Below, piece by piece: positions 49,986 to 61,529 of a stretch of 64,000 nucleotides of DNA. The notes below the pieces were generated by a model. The model searched no databases. It worked only from the letters and a program-made list of their open reading frames with translations, and was not told the origin of the DNA. The translations under genes were made by a program, and so were the position numbers. Location: the NCBI RefSeq assembly GCF_932294415.1, contig NC_065538.1, positions 52,488,343 to 52,552,342 of the forward strand. The letters are read 5' to 3'. Positions within the stretch are counted from its first letter, which is position 1. Each line of letters starts with the position of its first letter. Source of the DNA: Quercus robur (Eukaryota > Streptophyta > Magnoliopsida > Fagales > Fagaceae).

Positions 49986-50747
49986 TGTACAAATCCAAAT
50001 CATAGATGAATTATATAATAGTACAACACAAAATGAAACAATATGAAATTGAAACCAATATAAAACTATAACAACTATCTAAGACAAACAAATTATAAAA
50101 TAACTGATATTTCATTGAGAACATATAGATAAAAATTGCACCTTGAATCATTTCCTAAATTAAACATCTCCTATACATTTCGAAAATCAAAAACAAAATC
50201 ACAATAAGAACAAGATTTATCATACAATAAGATCCAAGTACCTACAACTACAATACTGTGCAATCTATAATTTGAAATGCACATAGTAAGTTTCTCTTTC
50301 AATTTGAAGCGAAGTATTCAAAAACTTAAATATAACCTCCACACTTTCTGAGCAACCAAACAAAGACAAAAGCTGACATAATCAAAACTTGCAAAAGGTG
50401 AATGAAACAAAGATTGAGCAAAAATTTCATTGAGGTTACATAGAGCAAGATCCAATCCTTGTTTTCAAAATCATTTTTTCAAGAAACAAACAAATCGTAA
50501 GGAGAGATATAGTAGTTACCTAATGGATGAGAGAGAAGAGGTCGGACTAGACTAGCAAAAGGCAATTGAGCAATCCATCTTTTTCTTCTTCTTCCACTTC
50601 CTTACACCAATCCTCTTTCTCTGAAAAACTGAGATTCTTCATATCCAAGGGTTTTGAGAACCTTCCACCATTATTGTACTTGTTGTTTTTGTTGTTGGAT
50701 ACGTCTCTCAATGGCTTCCTTACCGTCTTCGACTTCGATTTCTCTTC

Positions 50748-50807
<60 letters not shown>

Positions 50808-50911
50808 TTGAATTTATTGTGAAAGGCGGGCTATTTTTATTTTGTGTGATTTTTCATTGTTCGGAGTAATGAGTCATGACTCGGAGTTGCACTCAACTAA
50901 GTTTGCTGAGG
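49986..50911. other. No clear gene; CT microsatellite near the end
   Basis: The plus-strand frame 50566-50811 is rich in S, F and L and runs into the CT repeat. It is probably not a gene. On the minus strand the GA run followed by purine-rich DNA could be a 5' leader. Confidence 0.4.
50752..50803. repeat. (CT)n microsatellite
   Basis: About 25 perfect CT units. Confidence 0.95.
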
Positions 50912-51130
50912 CAAAATTGGGAGAAATTATAAGATCCACGTGGTGGACAAGTGATGTGGTCTACCATTCCATTAAAAAACTTCCACCTGTTTAAAATTGT
51001 TAGTTAGAAAAATTTTTTAAACAGAAATTAATTACTGACTCAGCAATTTTAAACAAGTGGAAGTTTTTTAGTTGAATGGTGAACAAGTGTCGTGGTCCAC
51101 TAGAGGACTCTATAATTTCTCCAAAATTGG
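50912..51130. mobile_element. Fold-back (hairpin) element, MITE-like
   Basis: The left arm (50913-51000) and right arm (51044-51130) are inverted copies at roughly three-quarters identity. They share GAGAAATTATA at the outside and AAAAAACTTCCAC near the loop. No target duplication is clear. It could be a fold-back MITE or a source of small RNA. Confidence 0.6.
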
Positions 51131-51583
51131 GTAGGCTCAGACACTCGGTAGCATAGTTAGTAAGATATGTTATGAGTATAATATGGTAAGTATACGAATG
51201 GATATAATTCAGCATTTTTTTAATAAGTACGTTTTAAAAATTCGGCAAAAAAATACGTAAATGGGAAAATAACAGTATATGTATCTTACGTGTATAATAT
51301 GTTTATATTTTGAAACTTCGCAAAAAAAAAGGGATATATTTGTCATTTTATTTTGAGATAACTAAAATAATCCAACAAATTACAATCATATAGAAATAAT
51401 CTACTTAACAAAGAAAATTATTTCAATAACCGTATAGAAATTTCTTAACAATCTAACACATTACAGGACAAATACAAATATATTGTATACATAAAAACAA
51501 TAAATTCAATAAAGCAATACTAAATGATATATAGGTACATGAGAATGGATGCATATATAATATTAGATGAAAGAGATTTAGCA

Positions 51584-51584
<1 letters not shown>

Positions 51585-51616
<32 letters not shown>
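51585..51616. repeat. (AAT)n microsatellite
   Basis: About ten AAT units. It produces a meaningless poly-asparagine frame. Confidence 0.95.
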
Positions 51617-52608
51617 GTTTTATTTGTTTCGCTGGAAACCTTCTGTAAATATAGTTTTCCACATTTTCCAGTGTCTGGTAACATAAAAAAAATTGGTCAA
51701 TGGAAAACTATCTTTGGTCAACGGAAAACACTAATAAATATAAGGCTTATTTTCTATAGGTTGTTTTCCAATTTTTTATTTTTGAAAAGCAATCTCTCTC
51801 TCACGCGTTGTATCTCTTATAAATATTTTCTTTGTCTGTAGCTGTGAGAAACATAATTTTTTGGCTCATTCTCTCTCTCATGGTAAGCTTTTTCTCTTCC
51901 ATTTGCTTTTTCTCTCCTCACACTCTCACTATCACTAACTCTAGTCTCTCCTCTTTTCATAGATCTCTCTCTCTCTCTCTCTCTCTCTAACTGTCTCTCT
52001 TCTCTATTTTCTCCATGTTTCTTTTTCCTTCACTAATCCTTCAATAGCTCTGACTTGCAAAGGAGAACAAATTTGCAGCAGTAATTATTTCATTACTCTC
52101 TACCAAAATCCCAATTCTTTGCTTTGAATTTCAAGTTTGATTTTTTTTTTTCTACAAGAAATTTTTGGTTTGATGGATTCCAGGCAAAAGTTACTTATTT
52201 TTCGTACATAAAGTGCAAATAAATAAATAAATAAATAAATAAAGAAGAAGAAGAAGAAAGAATGAATGAAGTAAAAGATGAAAATTTTAAACATAGTACC
52301 TATATTGCTCTAAATTTCTTTTACATGGGACAGTCTTTTCCCTGGACTAATAATATTGTTATATAATGAATGATAATTGTTTAGGGGAATTGTATTTGTT
52401 GGCAAATACTTTTTTTTGTTGGCAGATACTTTATGCAAATACTATGTAGTGATGATATATTATACAATACATTATGTAAATACACAATTTAGAGTAATAT
52501 TGAAGACTTGTGGTTAACCATAGTAGGCAATTAGTATACCAACAAAAAGAGTAGAAAATTAAAAGTTATTGTCATTTATACTTATTGAAAATGTATTCCC
52601 CTCTCAAA

Positions 52609-52610
52609 TT

Positions 52611-52648
<38 letters not shown>

Positions 52649-52690
52649 TGCACACACAAATGGTTGATATCTATGTGTGTGTGTGTGTAC
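52609..52690. repeat. Compound TA / CA / TG microsatellite
   Basis: TATATA followed by CACACA, a short spacer, and TGTGTG. Confidence 0.9.
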
Positions 52691-53268
52691 GTACATACGT
52701 TACTGTCTATATATATATAAGCAAGATGAGTGGTAGAGATCATGAAAATTTGACAACTAATTAATTTTGATTGTATCTATTGTCAAAATTTTAGTATGAA
52801 AACCAAATTCATTCTTGGTTTTTTATTTATAATGATTACATTAGTTGGTTTACATAATATACATGTTTTAAATTATACAATAAATATTTTTTAAAAATTG
52901 CATACCAAACACCAAAAAACATTCTCAAACTCATTTTCAAGGTCGTTACCAAACACTGGAAAATGAGACAGTTTTTTAGAAAATGCTCTTTAAAAAATGA
53001 ACCATTTTCTAGAAAGCGTTAATGCTAAAACGTACCGAGCGTAATAATATAATTTAGAAACAATAAAATATGACAATAAAAGAATAGCAGGATATAAGAT
53101 TTATTTAAGCTATTAGAATAGTAGCCTATAGGTGTGCAGAGGTGTTTTGACACATAGATTCATAGTGGGGTGTAGCGGAACAATATAAGTTTAGTACGTT
53201 TTTTTATGTAATAAATTGGAGAAAAAAAAATTAAAAAGTTAAGGAGGTCTTACTATTACAAAATCAAA

Positions 53269-53284
53269 TTTTATGTAATAAATT
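53269..53284. repeat. Left target-site duplication of the LINE
   Basis: TTTTATGTAATAAATT, repeated at 54709-54724. Confidence 0.9.
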
Positions 53285-54708
53285 TTTTTTTTTTTTTTTT
53301 GAAAGCCACCTCAGTGATGTATCATGCATTAATATGAATAGAGTCAAAGTACAAAGCAGCTACGGCTGGGGGAGGGGAGTCTTCTATCCAAAACATCCCA
53401 TCAATAGTATTCTTAGCATGTCTAGCTAGTACATTAGCTACTTCATTACCCCCCCTCTTTACACTGTTAACAGAAAGCACTTGCAAACCACGCATAAGCC
53501 ATTTAATATCATCATAAATATTACCCAGCCAAGAGTGGTTCTTAGACGAAGAAGAAATAGTCCGCATAACAGTTTCATTGTCCCCTTCAAGCATCACGTT
53601 TGAGAAGCCTGCATCCACTGTGAACTCCAGCGCCTTCCTGCAAGCAAGAACTTCTGCCTCTTCGCTACAGGTAACAGGTGGTCCTTTAACAGACATAACT
53701 GCCATCACCTCCCCTTTATCGTTCCGGATAATTGCACCAAAACCTGAACAGTTCAACTCTGAAAAAATGTTGGCATCAAAGTTTACTTTATAGACAGAAA
53801 CTGGAGGAGGTTGCCAACTATTTCTTGACACCGTGGGAGTTGAAGTAGACAGCTGCACTTGAGAGTTATGAAACTCGTCCAAGAACTCAGTTGCTCTTTT
53901 GTTAAGCCAACCCGGTTCCTTAAAAGCCCCACCATGAACCACTGTATTTCTTTGATTCCATATAAACCAAGCCTGTACGAGAAATAGCTCAAACTCCGGC
54001 CGTGAAAGTCTATCCATAAGATCTTCAAACAGCTGCAAGGTGTCACGCTGGTTATTAGGAATTTTTTGAATTCTAGTCAAGCACCCCGCCCACACGTTTT
54101 GGGCAGCACCACACTCCCATAGTGCATGCACTCCTGTTTCAGGGCAGCTTCTACAGCAGTGACATAAGTTATCAGGGATAATTCTTCTTTTGGCTAGATT
54201 CACCCGGGTTGGGAGGATTTCCTGACAAGCTCGCCACCCAAACACCTTGATCTTATTAGGGACTCTAAGATGCCATAATTTCGACCAAACCCGCATACCA
54301 CTTGGACCAGACGAACACTATGTCCAGCCATCCTCTCCCAACAACCGTCTTGCCACCTGATACCCAGATTTGCAAGAATACACTCCATCCTTAGTGTGCA
54401 ACCAGTATAAAGAGTCCGGAACCTGTCTACGGCTCAATGGAATCCTGCAAATTGCCTCAGCATCTTCTCTATGGAAGCTTGACATGATTAGCTCTTTGTT
54501 CCACCAATTAAGGTCCGAGTCAATAAGATCTTCTACCATCCAATCCTCCTCCACCACGAGACTAGGATATAGCACTTTGTTAACAGGTTGGTTGGGTATC
54601 CATTTATCCAATTTAACTCTAATTGATGAGCCATTACCCACCCTCCAACAGCATCCTTGCTTCAGGATCGGCATTGCTGCCATTATACTTTTCCAAGTAT
54701 AAGAGCAG
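53285..54708 (-). mobile_element. 5'-truncated LINE (L1-like non-LTR retrotransposon)
   Basis: Minus-strand insertion of 1424 bases with a 3' poly-A tail (the T run from 53285), flanked by a 16-bp target duplication. Blocks A and B both have the single uninterrupted site (near 12167 and 44331). Only the last third of ORF2 is present, which is typical of incomplete reverse transcription. Confidence 0.93.
53322..54706 (-). pseudogene. LINE ORF2 C-terminus: zinc-binding region and RNase H
   Basis: The frame starts truncated at SYTWKSIMAAMPILKQG, followed by WRVGNGSSIRV, then the zf-RVT-type region (LWHLRVPNKIKVFGWRAC, and a C-H-C-C..C....H.LWEC cluster). It ends in an RNase H domain with the acidic residues D (VNFDAN), E (EEAEVLA) and D (LEGDN). 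The last conserved region reads NEVANVLARHA, with N where many members have D or H. One in-frame TAG at 54315-54317 interrupts the zf-RVT part; otherwise it is open to the stop at 53322. RNase H would remove template RNA during copying. The reverse transcriptase and endonuclease are absent. Confidence 0.9.
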
Positions 54709-54724
54709 TTTTATGTAATAAATT
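54709..54724. repeat. Right target-site duplication of the LINE
   Basis: TTTTATGTAATAAATT, identical to 53269-53284. Confidence 0.9.
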
Positions 54725-56925
54725 AATGAATCATAAAGTGAAGGGTATCTATTTATTACAATACTAAAGTCTATGACAAGGGACGTCCGTGGTCCGGTTA
54801 AATTGGTTTTTTTTTTTTTTTTTTCTTCTTCTTCTTCTTCTAAATTTGTAACTGAATTGATAAGTATCAGTTTCCCCATAACCAGAACCGATACACACCA
54901 CCAAGAGTCAGTTTTTAGATCTACAGTGGTGCAGTTTTATGAGGTTGGTTCAATCGGTTTGAAAATTTTTAAAAAAAAATTGGGCTTTCAAGTTCAATAT
55001 TCATACATCAACCTGATCAAAACTTCAAGCAAATAAAAATGTCTATTTATTTAGCAAGTTGTCTAATTACACAGACAAGATTAAACTCTAATTATTTAGC
55101 TAGCAACTTGTTAAATGTCCAATTGTCCATCTATCAAGTATTCATAAAAGAAAAAGTCCAATTATCCATACAATAACAATTCATCATACATAAAAAAAAT
55201 CGGGTTCATACATGGTGAATGAAATAAGTTCCACATATTTTATAAACTTGTTTATGTCATAAACTTGTTCATACATAAACAAATAAAACCTGTTCAAGTA
55301 TTTATACACACAACAATTCAAATCTGTTCATACTTGATAAATTTCATCATTTCATTCACCATGTAAAAAAAGTTTTGGAATTGCCTCAACAAGAATTAAA
55401 CTCCAAAACATCATGTAGCATATAATATCATTAAGTAACAATTCTATTTGTCGTTGTTCACAAATGCCAATATAAAGATATAAATTAAATTAGCATTTAA
55501 AATGTAATAATTTAGCTCAATGAAATCAAAATAAATGGGTAGAGAATCTAAACTCTAAACTCCATACATAATGTAAAAGCTGCTCAAATAGCATATATAT
55601 CAAAGTAAATAAAAATACATTATTTACACCCACAATAGTCTAAGTTAACTCTTTCTTTAGGTTTCTCAAAAAAAAAAAAAAAAAAAAAAAACTCTCTTTA
55701 ACCATATATATCAACCAAAAAAATATATATATATTTACGTTTGCAATATCCTACTCTCCCTACACTTACTCTTTTTTGTCATGATGGACAAATGGTAATC
55801 ACTAAATATCATCAACAATTTGGAAGTGAAAACCTATAACAAAAATTGTCTTATTTATTTATTTATGGAAACAAAAATCAACTTTTATTTCACTTCAAGC
55901 ACAAGTGATTATTTTGTTACAGTGTTTTCAGTTTTCACTTTTCAGTTTCAGCAACAATAAGCTCAATCCAAACGGACCCTATATATATACACACACACTA
56001 ATAATTTTTTTTTTTTTAGTGGGTTAGAAAATACTATAGTTTATATCAGTTTTAAAATTTTAATAATAATGGCCTAATTAAATAAGCGTGGGCCCATATA
56101 GTTTAGCAGTGATCCAAGTCCAAGTACAAAGTTCTTTTGAATTTCAAAACATGTTACTGTTGAGTTGAGCAACATTCAAAAATCCCAGGCCAAGCGATCC
56201 CCATATAGTTCTAAATAAGACTTTGTTTTAGATTTTGAAATCAGAGAGAGAGAGAGAGAGAGAGGGTTATTTTGTTCCGAAAAGTGATGTAGCAAAAGGG
56301 TGAGGAGTGCTATCTCCGTTTGCTTCTCATAAAAAACAGACAAAATCTTAACCCATTCACAGCACAGCTCTCTCTCTGTCTCTCTAAAATTTGTTTCTAT
56401 GCTTTGATCAAACTCAATTACTTTCTCTATTAATTCATTCTCTTTTGGACTGGGCATCATTGCTTTTTTTCCCTTTTATCATCTGGAAAAAAAAAAACAC
56501 TATAGAGTTTTTTTTTTTTTTTTTTTCATATTATTTTCTGCGTCTGTGACTATTCTTATGTATTCCTTTGTCAAAATTCAAAAGATCACTTTGTTTGTTT
56601 GATGGGGCAAAAGGGTTTTTCATTTTTCCACGGTCATGGGTTCTTGCGTAGGTATTTCTTAATTCAGAATTTGGACTTTGATTTTCTGTGATATTTTGAG
56701 CAACTATTAGATTAATAATTGATAACATAGATTTTTATTTTTAAAAATTGAAACAATTGCATGCTAATAGATTATTATCCCCAAGCTATATTCAAATATT
56801 AAAATGAGATTGTATCAAATTAATTTTCTATAAACAAAATTCTCAAGAATAAACCAAACTCAATAAATAATATTTCTAAGGATCTTATCAAATTCCTAAT
56901 TTGTCTCTGTAATCGTGATGAATGA
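54725..56925. other. Block C intergenic, no gene
   Basis: Counterpart of A 12175-14365. A truncated MITE-like tail lies near 55915-55980 (ends CCAAACGGACCCTA). GA microsatellite at 56243-56265. Confidence 0.5.
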
Positions 56926-57324
56926 ATTTCTATCACTAAAATAAAAATAAATTTTTATCGTTATAGAAGATGACATTTTTTAGTAGTAGACATTTTTTGG
57001 TAGTAATAATAAATAGGTATGAATAGAACAAAAGAGGGGCTTATATAACTTTTTTATAACCTTTTATATACTACCGCCCCCCTTTTTTTGTTCTATTCAT
57101 TAATTGAATTTAATTTGTTGATTAAGGCAAAGTTCCATAAAAACTCCCTCCTTCTTTGAAATATCATGAACAATTCCCGTAGGTTAAGCGCCCCTTTCAA
57201 GGAAATATAGAATAGCAGGAACATTTAAATAGATTTGATTCTTTAGCAGATCATAAAAGCCCACTTTCTGAAGAGTTCTTCCTTCTCTTCGGCATTGAGC
57301 ATCAATTGCAACGATTCGATAAAC
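56926..57324. mobile_element. Plastid DNA insertion (NUPT)
   Basis: About 400 bases, absent from block A, which has some 90 different bases at this place between CTGTAATGGTGATGA and ACTAGTTACTAATT. The insert contains chloroplast rps16 exon 2 and its 3' flank, with the typical AATAGAACAAAAGAGGGG. Insertion with loss of target bases fits end-joining capture of organelle DNA. The left edge is approximate. Confidence 0.85.
57100..57324 (-). pseudogene. rps16: Plastid rps16 exon 2, nuclear copy
   Basis: The minus strand from 57324 reads [16 protein letters not shown], then [20 protein letters not shown] and YFLERGA, then a stop at the codon where plastid genes have Q, then PTGIVHDISKKEG, ending at TAA 57100-57102. 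This is exon 2 of the chloroplast ribosomal protein S16 gene, 75 codons without a frameshift. Exon 1 and the group II intron are missing. One nonsense change (CAA to TAA) and several replacements show it is no longer functional. S16 belongs to the plastid 30S subunit. Confidence 0.92.
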
Positions 57325-58754
57325 TAGTTGGTAATTAAAAATTTCCTTGTATTTACAAGGAAAAAATATATGTATTTACACCCACAATAGGCTAAACTAA
57401 CTCTCTATTTAGCTAAATACATCAACCAAAAAAAAAAAAAATTATACCCCTAACCAAAAATATCCTACCCTCCTTATACTATCACTTTTTTTTGTTACAA
57501 TGAACAAAGATTGATCACTAAATACCATCGAAATCTGGAAGTGGAAACTTATCACAAAAATCAACATTGATTTCACTTCATAGATTTTTTTTAATATACT
57601 AATAAATTTAGTTTTTTTAATTTTTGTAGTGGGCTAGAAAATACTCTCGTTTATCATTTATTTCAGTTTTTAATTTTTAATAATATTGGGCCTTCGAGTT
57701 GGACCCAACTATCAGCAGCGGATCAATCACTTGGATCAACCACTTAAAAAGTTAAAACGAGAAAAGGCCCATAAGCTTAACATAATGAAAATACGAGTGA
57801 TCCAAGTCCAAAAATTTTTTGAATTTCAAAAAAATGTTACCGTTGAGAAATTAGGCTATATTAAAAATCCCGTTGAGCACAAAGCCTCTGTTTTCAAAGC
57901 TAATTCAGCAATGGAGGCGTTCGAGAAACTAAGAGAAAGCCTCTATTAATCAATTTAATGTTTAATTCTAATTCCAATTCGTGGGTTTCGGTTTTTTTTA
58001 GTATAGGTTTCTTGTGATTGCTATTCAATTCTCCTAAACGTTGAAAAGATTGTTTCCAATTTTGTCAGAAACAACACTGATCTCAATTCTCAAGAAATTC
58101 TCAAGAGGATATTCAAGTTATAGTCGTTAAGGTTATTAGTATCATACATTGAAAAGTCTATTGTTATCGGTTATGACTTATATTTCTCTCAAAGTACTCT
58201 GTCTTCTTATTCTATTCTTTATATGATCAAATTTTTTGGTGACTTTTTTGACGCAGAGTTTAATGTGGGTGTTGCTTTTTGCCCACGGTCATGAAATCTT
58301 GCACAGGTAATTTCCTTTAATTAAGGTTAAGATCCTTAAAATTATTAACATAAGTTGAGTCAGTGACTACTGAAAACAGTTTTGGTTTAAGGAAAATCTC
58401 ATGTATAGTATTTATAAAGAGAGAGTTAGTTTAGCCTATTGTGGGTTCATCGCACATGGTCTACACTAGGGAATTATTGGTTGGTATCATTAAAACTTAT
58501 TAAGTGAGAACATAATTTCATTTTGGATGCTATTAATGAGATTATTAGTAATTTCATTCAATAAGATTATACTGTAATTTCATACAATAATTAAGGTAAT
58601 CTCCAAATTTTCTCAATCTAAATGCTTCATTCATGTTTATACACAGTTTCAAGTTTGTGACTTGAAAAATAAAAATAATAATTTGATGGGTATGTTACAC
58701 TAAAATTTTGTATTTGTTATGTTGTGGCACTTTTGTTGAGTTATTTGGTTTAGA
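57325..58754. other. Block C leader repeat and decayed sequence
   Basis: Counterpart of A 14460-15110 up to about 57960, including CAGCAATGGAGGCGTTCG. Further on is a stretch like A 15286-15356 (ACAATAATTAAGGTAATCTC) just before the cyclin-L exon. No intact gene. Confidence 0.45.
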
Positions 58755-58906
58755 ATGATATACACAGCGATTAACAATTTCTACTTAACCGATGAGCATC
58801 TAAAGAACTCACCTTCTAGGAAAGATGGTATTGATGAAGATACTGAAACTACCTTACGAATCTATGGCTGTGATCTCATCCAAGAAAGTGGCATCTTGCT
58901 TAAACT
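58755..58906 (+). pseudogene. Cyclin-L exon 1 relic (block C)
   Basis: ATG at 58755 reads MIYTAINNFYLTDEHLKNSP, then SRKDGIDEDTETTLRIYGCD and LIQESGILLKL, ending at CT|GTATCC in phase 2. This is the start of plant cyclin-L (CYCL1/RCY1 type), the regulatory subunit of CDK11-like kinases acting in pre-mRNA splicing. It is open and well conserved, but no following exon is present: repeats begin 60 bases later. Block A instead keeps a later exon (15576-15654), so each block retains a different remnant of what was probably one gene. Confidence 0.8.
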
Positions 58907-58969
58907 GTATCCTGTTTTTTTTATTTCTTTATATGTTGGGTTTATGAAATTGTTTACTTTTCTTAAAAT

Positions 58970-59505
58970 TGTGATTGTACTCACACAGTCAACATTTGTG
59001 ACTTTGGGTTTCTCTTTTTTCTTTCTTTTGTCAGGGTCACATGGGAAAAGGTAGCGAAAAAGTTTGAATATGTAAAAACAATTCCCACTTCCACAGCATT
59101 TACACAATCAACAATTGTGATTGCACTCACACAGTCAACATTTGTGACTTTGGGTTTCTCTTTTTTCTTTCTTTTGTCAGGGTCACGTGGGAAAAGGTAG
59201 CGAAAAAGTTTGAATATGTAAAAACAATTCCCACTTCCACAGCACTTACACAATCAACAATTGTGATTGCACTCACACAGTCAACATTTGTGACTTTGGG
59301 TTTCTCTTTTTTCTTTCTTTTGTCAGGGTCACGTGGGAAAAGGTAGCGAAAAAGTTTGAATATGTAAAAACAATTCCCACTTCCACAGCACTTACACAAT
59401 CAACAATTGTGATTGCACTCACACAGTCAACAATTGTGACTTTGGGTTTCTCTTTTTTCTTTCTTTTGTCAGGGTCACGCGGGAAAAGGTAGCGAAAAAG
59501 TTTGA
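58970..59505 (+). repeat. Tandem repeat, 146-bp period, nearly four copies
   Basis: TCACACAGTCAACA recurs at 58981, 59127, 59273 and 59419, exactly 146 bases apart. Each unit holds TTTCTTTTGTCAG and GGTCAC(A/G)(T/C)GGGAAAAGG. The copies are almost identical, so the amplification is recent. The minus-strand frames over it (MCKCCGSGNCFYIF...) are repeat translations. Confidence 0.93.
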
Positions 59506-61080
59506 AACACAGGCAATACGTTATGGGTCGTGTTATGCCCATTAATACCCAGCTTTTTTGCAGTCTTTTACCCGGTTTTTAGGTGTTTTTTATCGGATGT
59601 GGTTCAGCTTTATTGGAAAAGAGAAAAATTATAAAGAAACCAAAATACCGTCATTCACGTCTCTCACGGTCTCACCAACTCAGGCGTAGTCAAGCACTCA
59701 AGCATCTCACACAAGAAAACAACACCAAATATCTTACAGGAAACAACCAACATATAACAAAAAAATAAAATAAAATAAAATCACAATCCTCAGGAAACAA
59801 CCAGCATTAGTATTTAAAAAAAAAAAAAAAAAAAACCATCTCACAGAAAAACAACCAACATCAGTACATCCAAAAAAAAAAAAAAAAAACCCATAAGAAC
59901 ATATGGGAGAACATAAATTTTTTTTGAGGGAGATGAATTGGGTTGATGGAGGGGAAATCAAGGAGGAGACGAACTGAGTTAGAAAAGAAAGCTGTGAAAA
60001 GAAAAATAGAAGACAAGGAAGTTCAGCCAAGAGTTTCATATGGGAGAAAATTTTAAAAGATGAGAAGGGAGAAGCAGAAAGGATGGGTAAGTGTAAGGGT
60101 GAAACAAAACCGTGTGGTTGAGAAAAAAAGGAGAAGTAAAAATAAATAGGTTAAAGTAAAAGGTGGCTTGATGGGATACGTGTCTATCATGGAAAGAATT
60201 TTACAAAATAAAAATTACAAATTGTATTACAATACAATATATTATCACAAATTTTTCACAATAGTTAAGTTGTCAAATCTTTCATATGTGAAAATAAAAT
60301 AATAAAATATTAGATTAGGATTGACCACAACTAAAAACAAAAAATATTGTGAAAATATTGTCACATTTTATTGTCAATAGTTATGTCATCAATAAATTTT
60401 TTAAATTCCAACTTTTTGTAGATTAAAATTATGCATAATATATGCACTTTATTTCCTCAAAAAAAATTATGCATACTAAAATATAAGTTTTTGTGGTTTT
60501 TGTGTTATTTACACAATATTTTCATAACAATTTCATAATAAAGTCTACGCAATAAGTTGTTATTAGTTTTTATCTGGATCTACTAGTGACATTAATATTT
60601 TTTTTATCTACCATTAATGAAAAAGAAAAACTAATGAAAAAAATATAGGAAGATCAATTACGAAATTAAAAGACGAAAAAAGAAGACGAAGATTTGTAAC
60701 CAAACAAATAAGGAAGGATAAGAGAACATAAATTCACAAGGGAACTCAAATTTTAAATTTTCTTTTTCAACTCTTTACCCTTTATTTATTCTACTATAAG
60801 AGGCTAGGGGTGTCAACCAAGTCGTCGATCCGCCAAAACCGAACTAATTCAACCTAACCTATTGGTTTGGGTTAGTTTTTAGAGGTTGATGAGTCGGTAA
60901 ATTTGCCTAACCCAATCCACCTATATTTAATATATATTTTTAAAAAAATTATTATTTATTCTTTTGTTTATCAATTGAGTTAGGATAGAGCTATATTAAA
61001 ACAAAAATTAAAAAAACAATCAACATCATATTATGTGATATATGAATTATATATTACAAATAAAATGAAAATAATAATAC
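59506..61080. other. Block C upstream region, no gene
   Basis: Counterpart of A 23640-25900 with deletions. It contains a short poly-A-separated minisatellite at 59740-59890. Confidence 0.5.
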
Positions 61081-61529
61081 ATTCTTGAGACAATTCATTT
61101 AAGTCAAAACAATCCATTGGAACAAATTTATGAGCCTCACTTGCATCTACATTGTCATACATTGGAGCTATATTAAAACAAGAGATTAAAATATAAACAT
61201 CATATTCTATGATAAATGAAATGTAAATTTATAAATAAAATAAAATTATAATACCTTCTTAAAGGGGTTCATTTAAGTCAAAATAATATTTTGGAGTAAA
61301 GTAGTGCTCTCACTTGCAATTACATTTCCATCCATTGATGCTATAATACATGTATTAGAAATAAAAATTAACATCATATTAATTTTGGTGCTATATAAAA
61401 ACAAGAGTTTAAAAATATTCTATGATAAATGAAATGTAAATCACAACTAAAATAAAATTACAATACCTTCATGAAGTGGTTCTTTGAAGTTAAAGCAATC
61501 TTTTGCAACTACACCCTCATCCATTAGTG
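61081..61529 (-). other. Exon-like DLNE array upstream of RLK2
   Basis: Minus-strand units at 61529-61467 (63 bases, in-frame 24-base loss, reads ALMDEGVVAKDCFNFKEPLH), 61340-61255 (86 bases, one-base deletion breaking the frame) and 61167-61081 (87 bases). They match the A array 25741-26176, bounded by ATAG/TATAG acceptors (GTAG in the 61529 unit) and GTATT donors. The unit corresponding to A 25741-25827 is deleted here, and an additional upstream unit is kept. The decay suggests a relic. Function unknown. Confidence 0.5.

Larger units (their letters stand above)
51131..53070. other. AT-rich, microsatellite-rich, no gene
   Basis: Contains (AAT)n at 51585-51616, CT runs at 51963-51989, AAAT repeats at 52218-52245 and a compound TA/CA/TG repeat at 52609-52690. 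Nothing coding is recognised. Confidence 0.6.

Noticed and set aside
50566..50869. S/F/L-rich frames before and over the CT repeat
   Set aside because: Composition is driven by TTC/TCT and CT repeats; no domain and no splice support.
51524..51841. Frame with a poly-asparagine tract
   Set aside because: It is created by the AAT microsatellite; no homology or start context.
58970..59505. CRISPR-like regular spacing
   Set aside because: Units are 146 bases and nearly identical throughout, with no short repeat and variable spacers; plant nuclear DNA.
58862..59542. Series of minus-strand frames starting MCKCCGSGNCFYIFKLFRYL
   Set aside because: They repeat every 146 bases and are translations of the tandem repeat.
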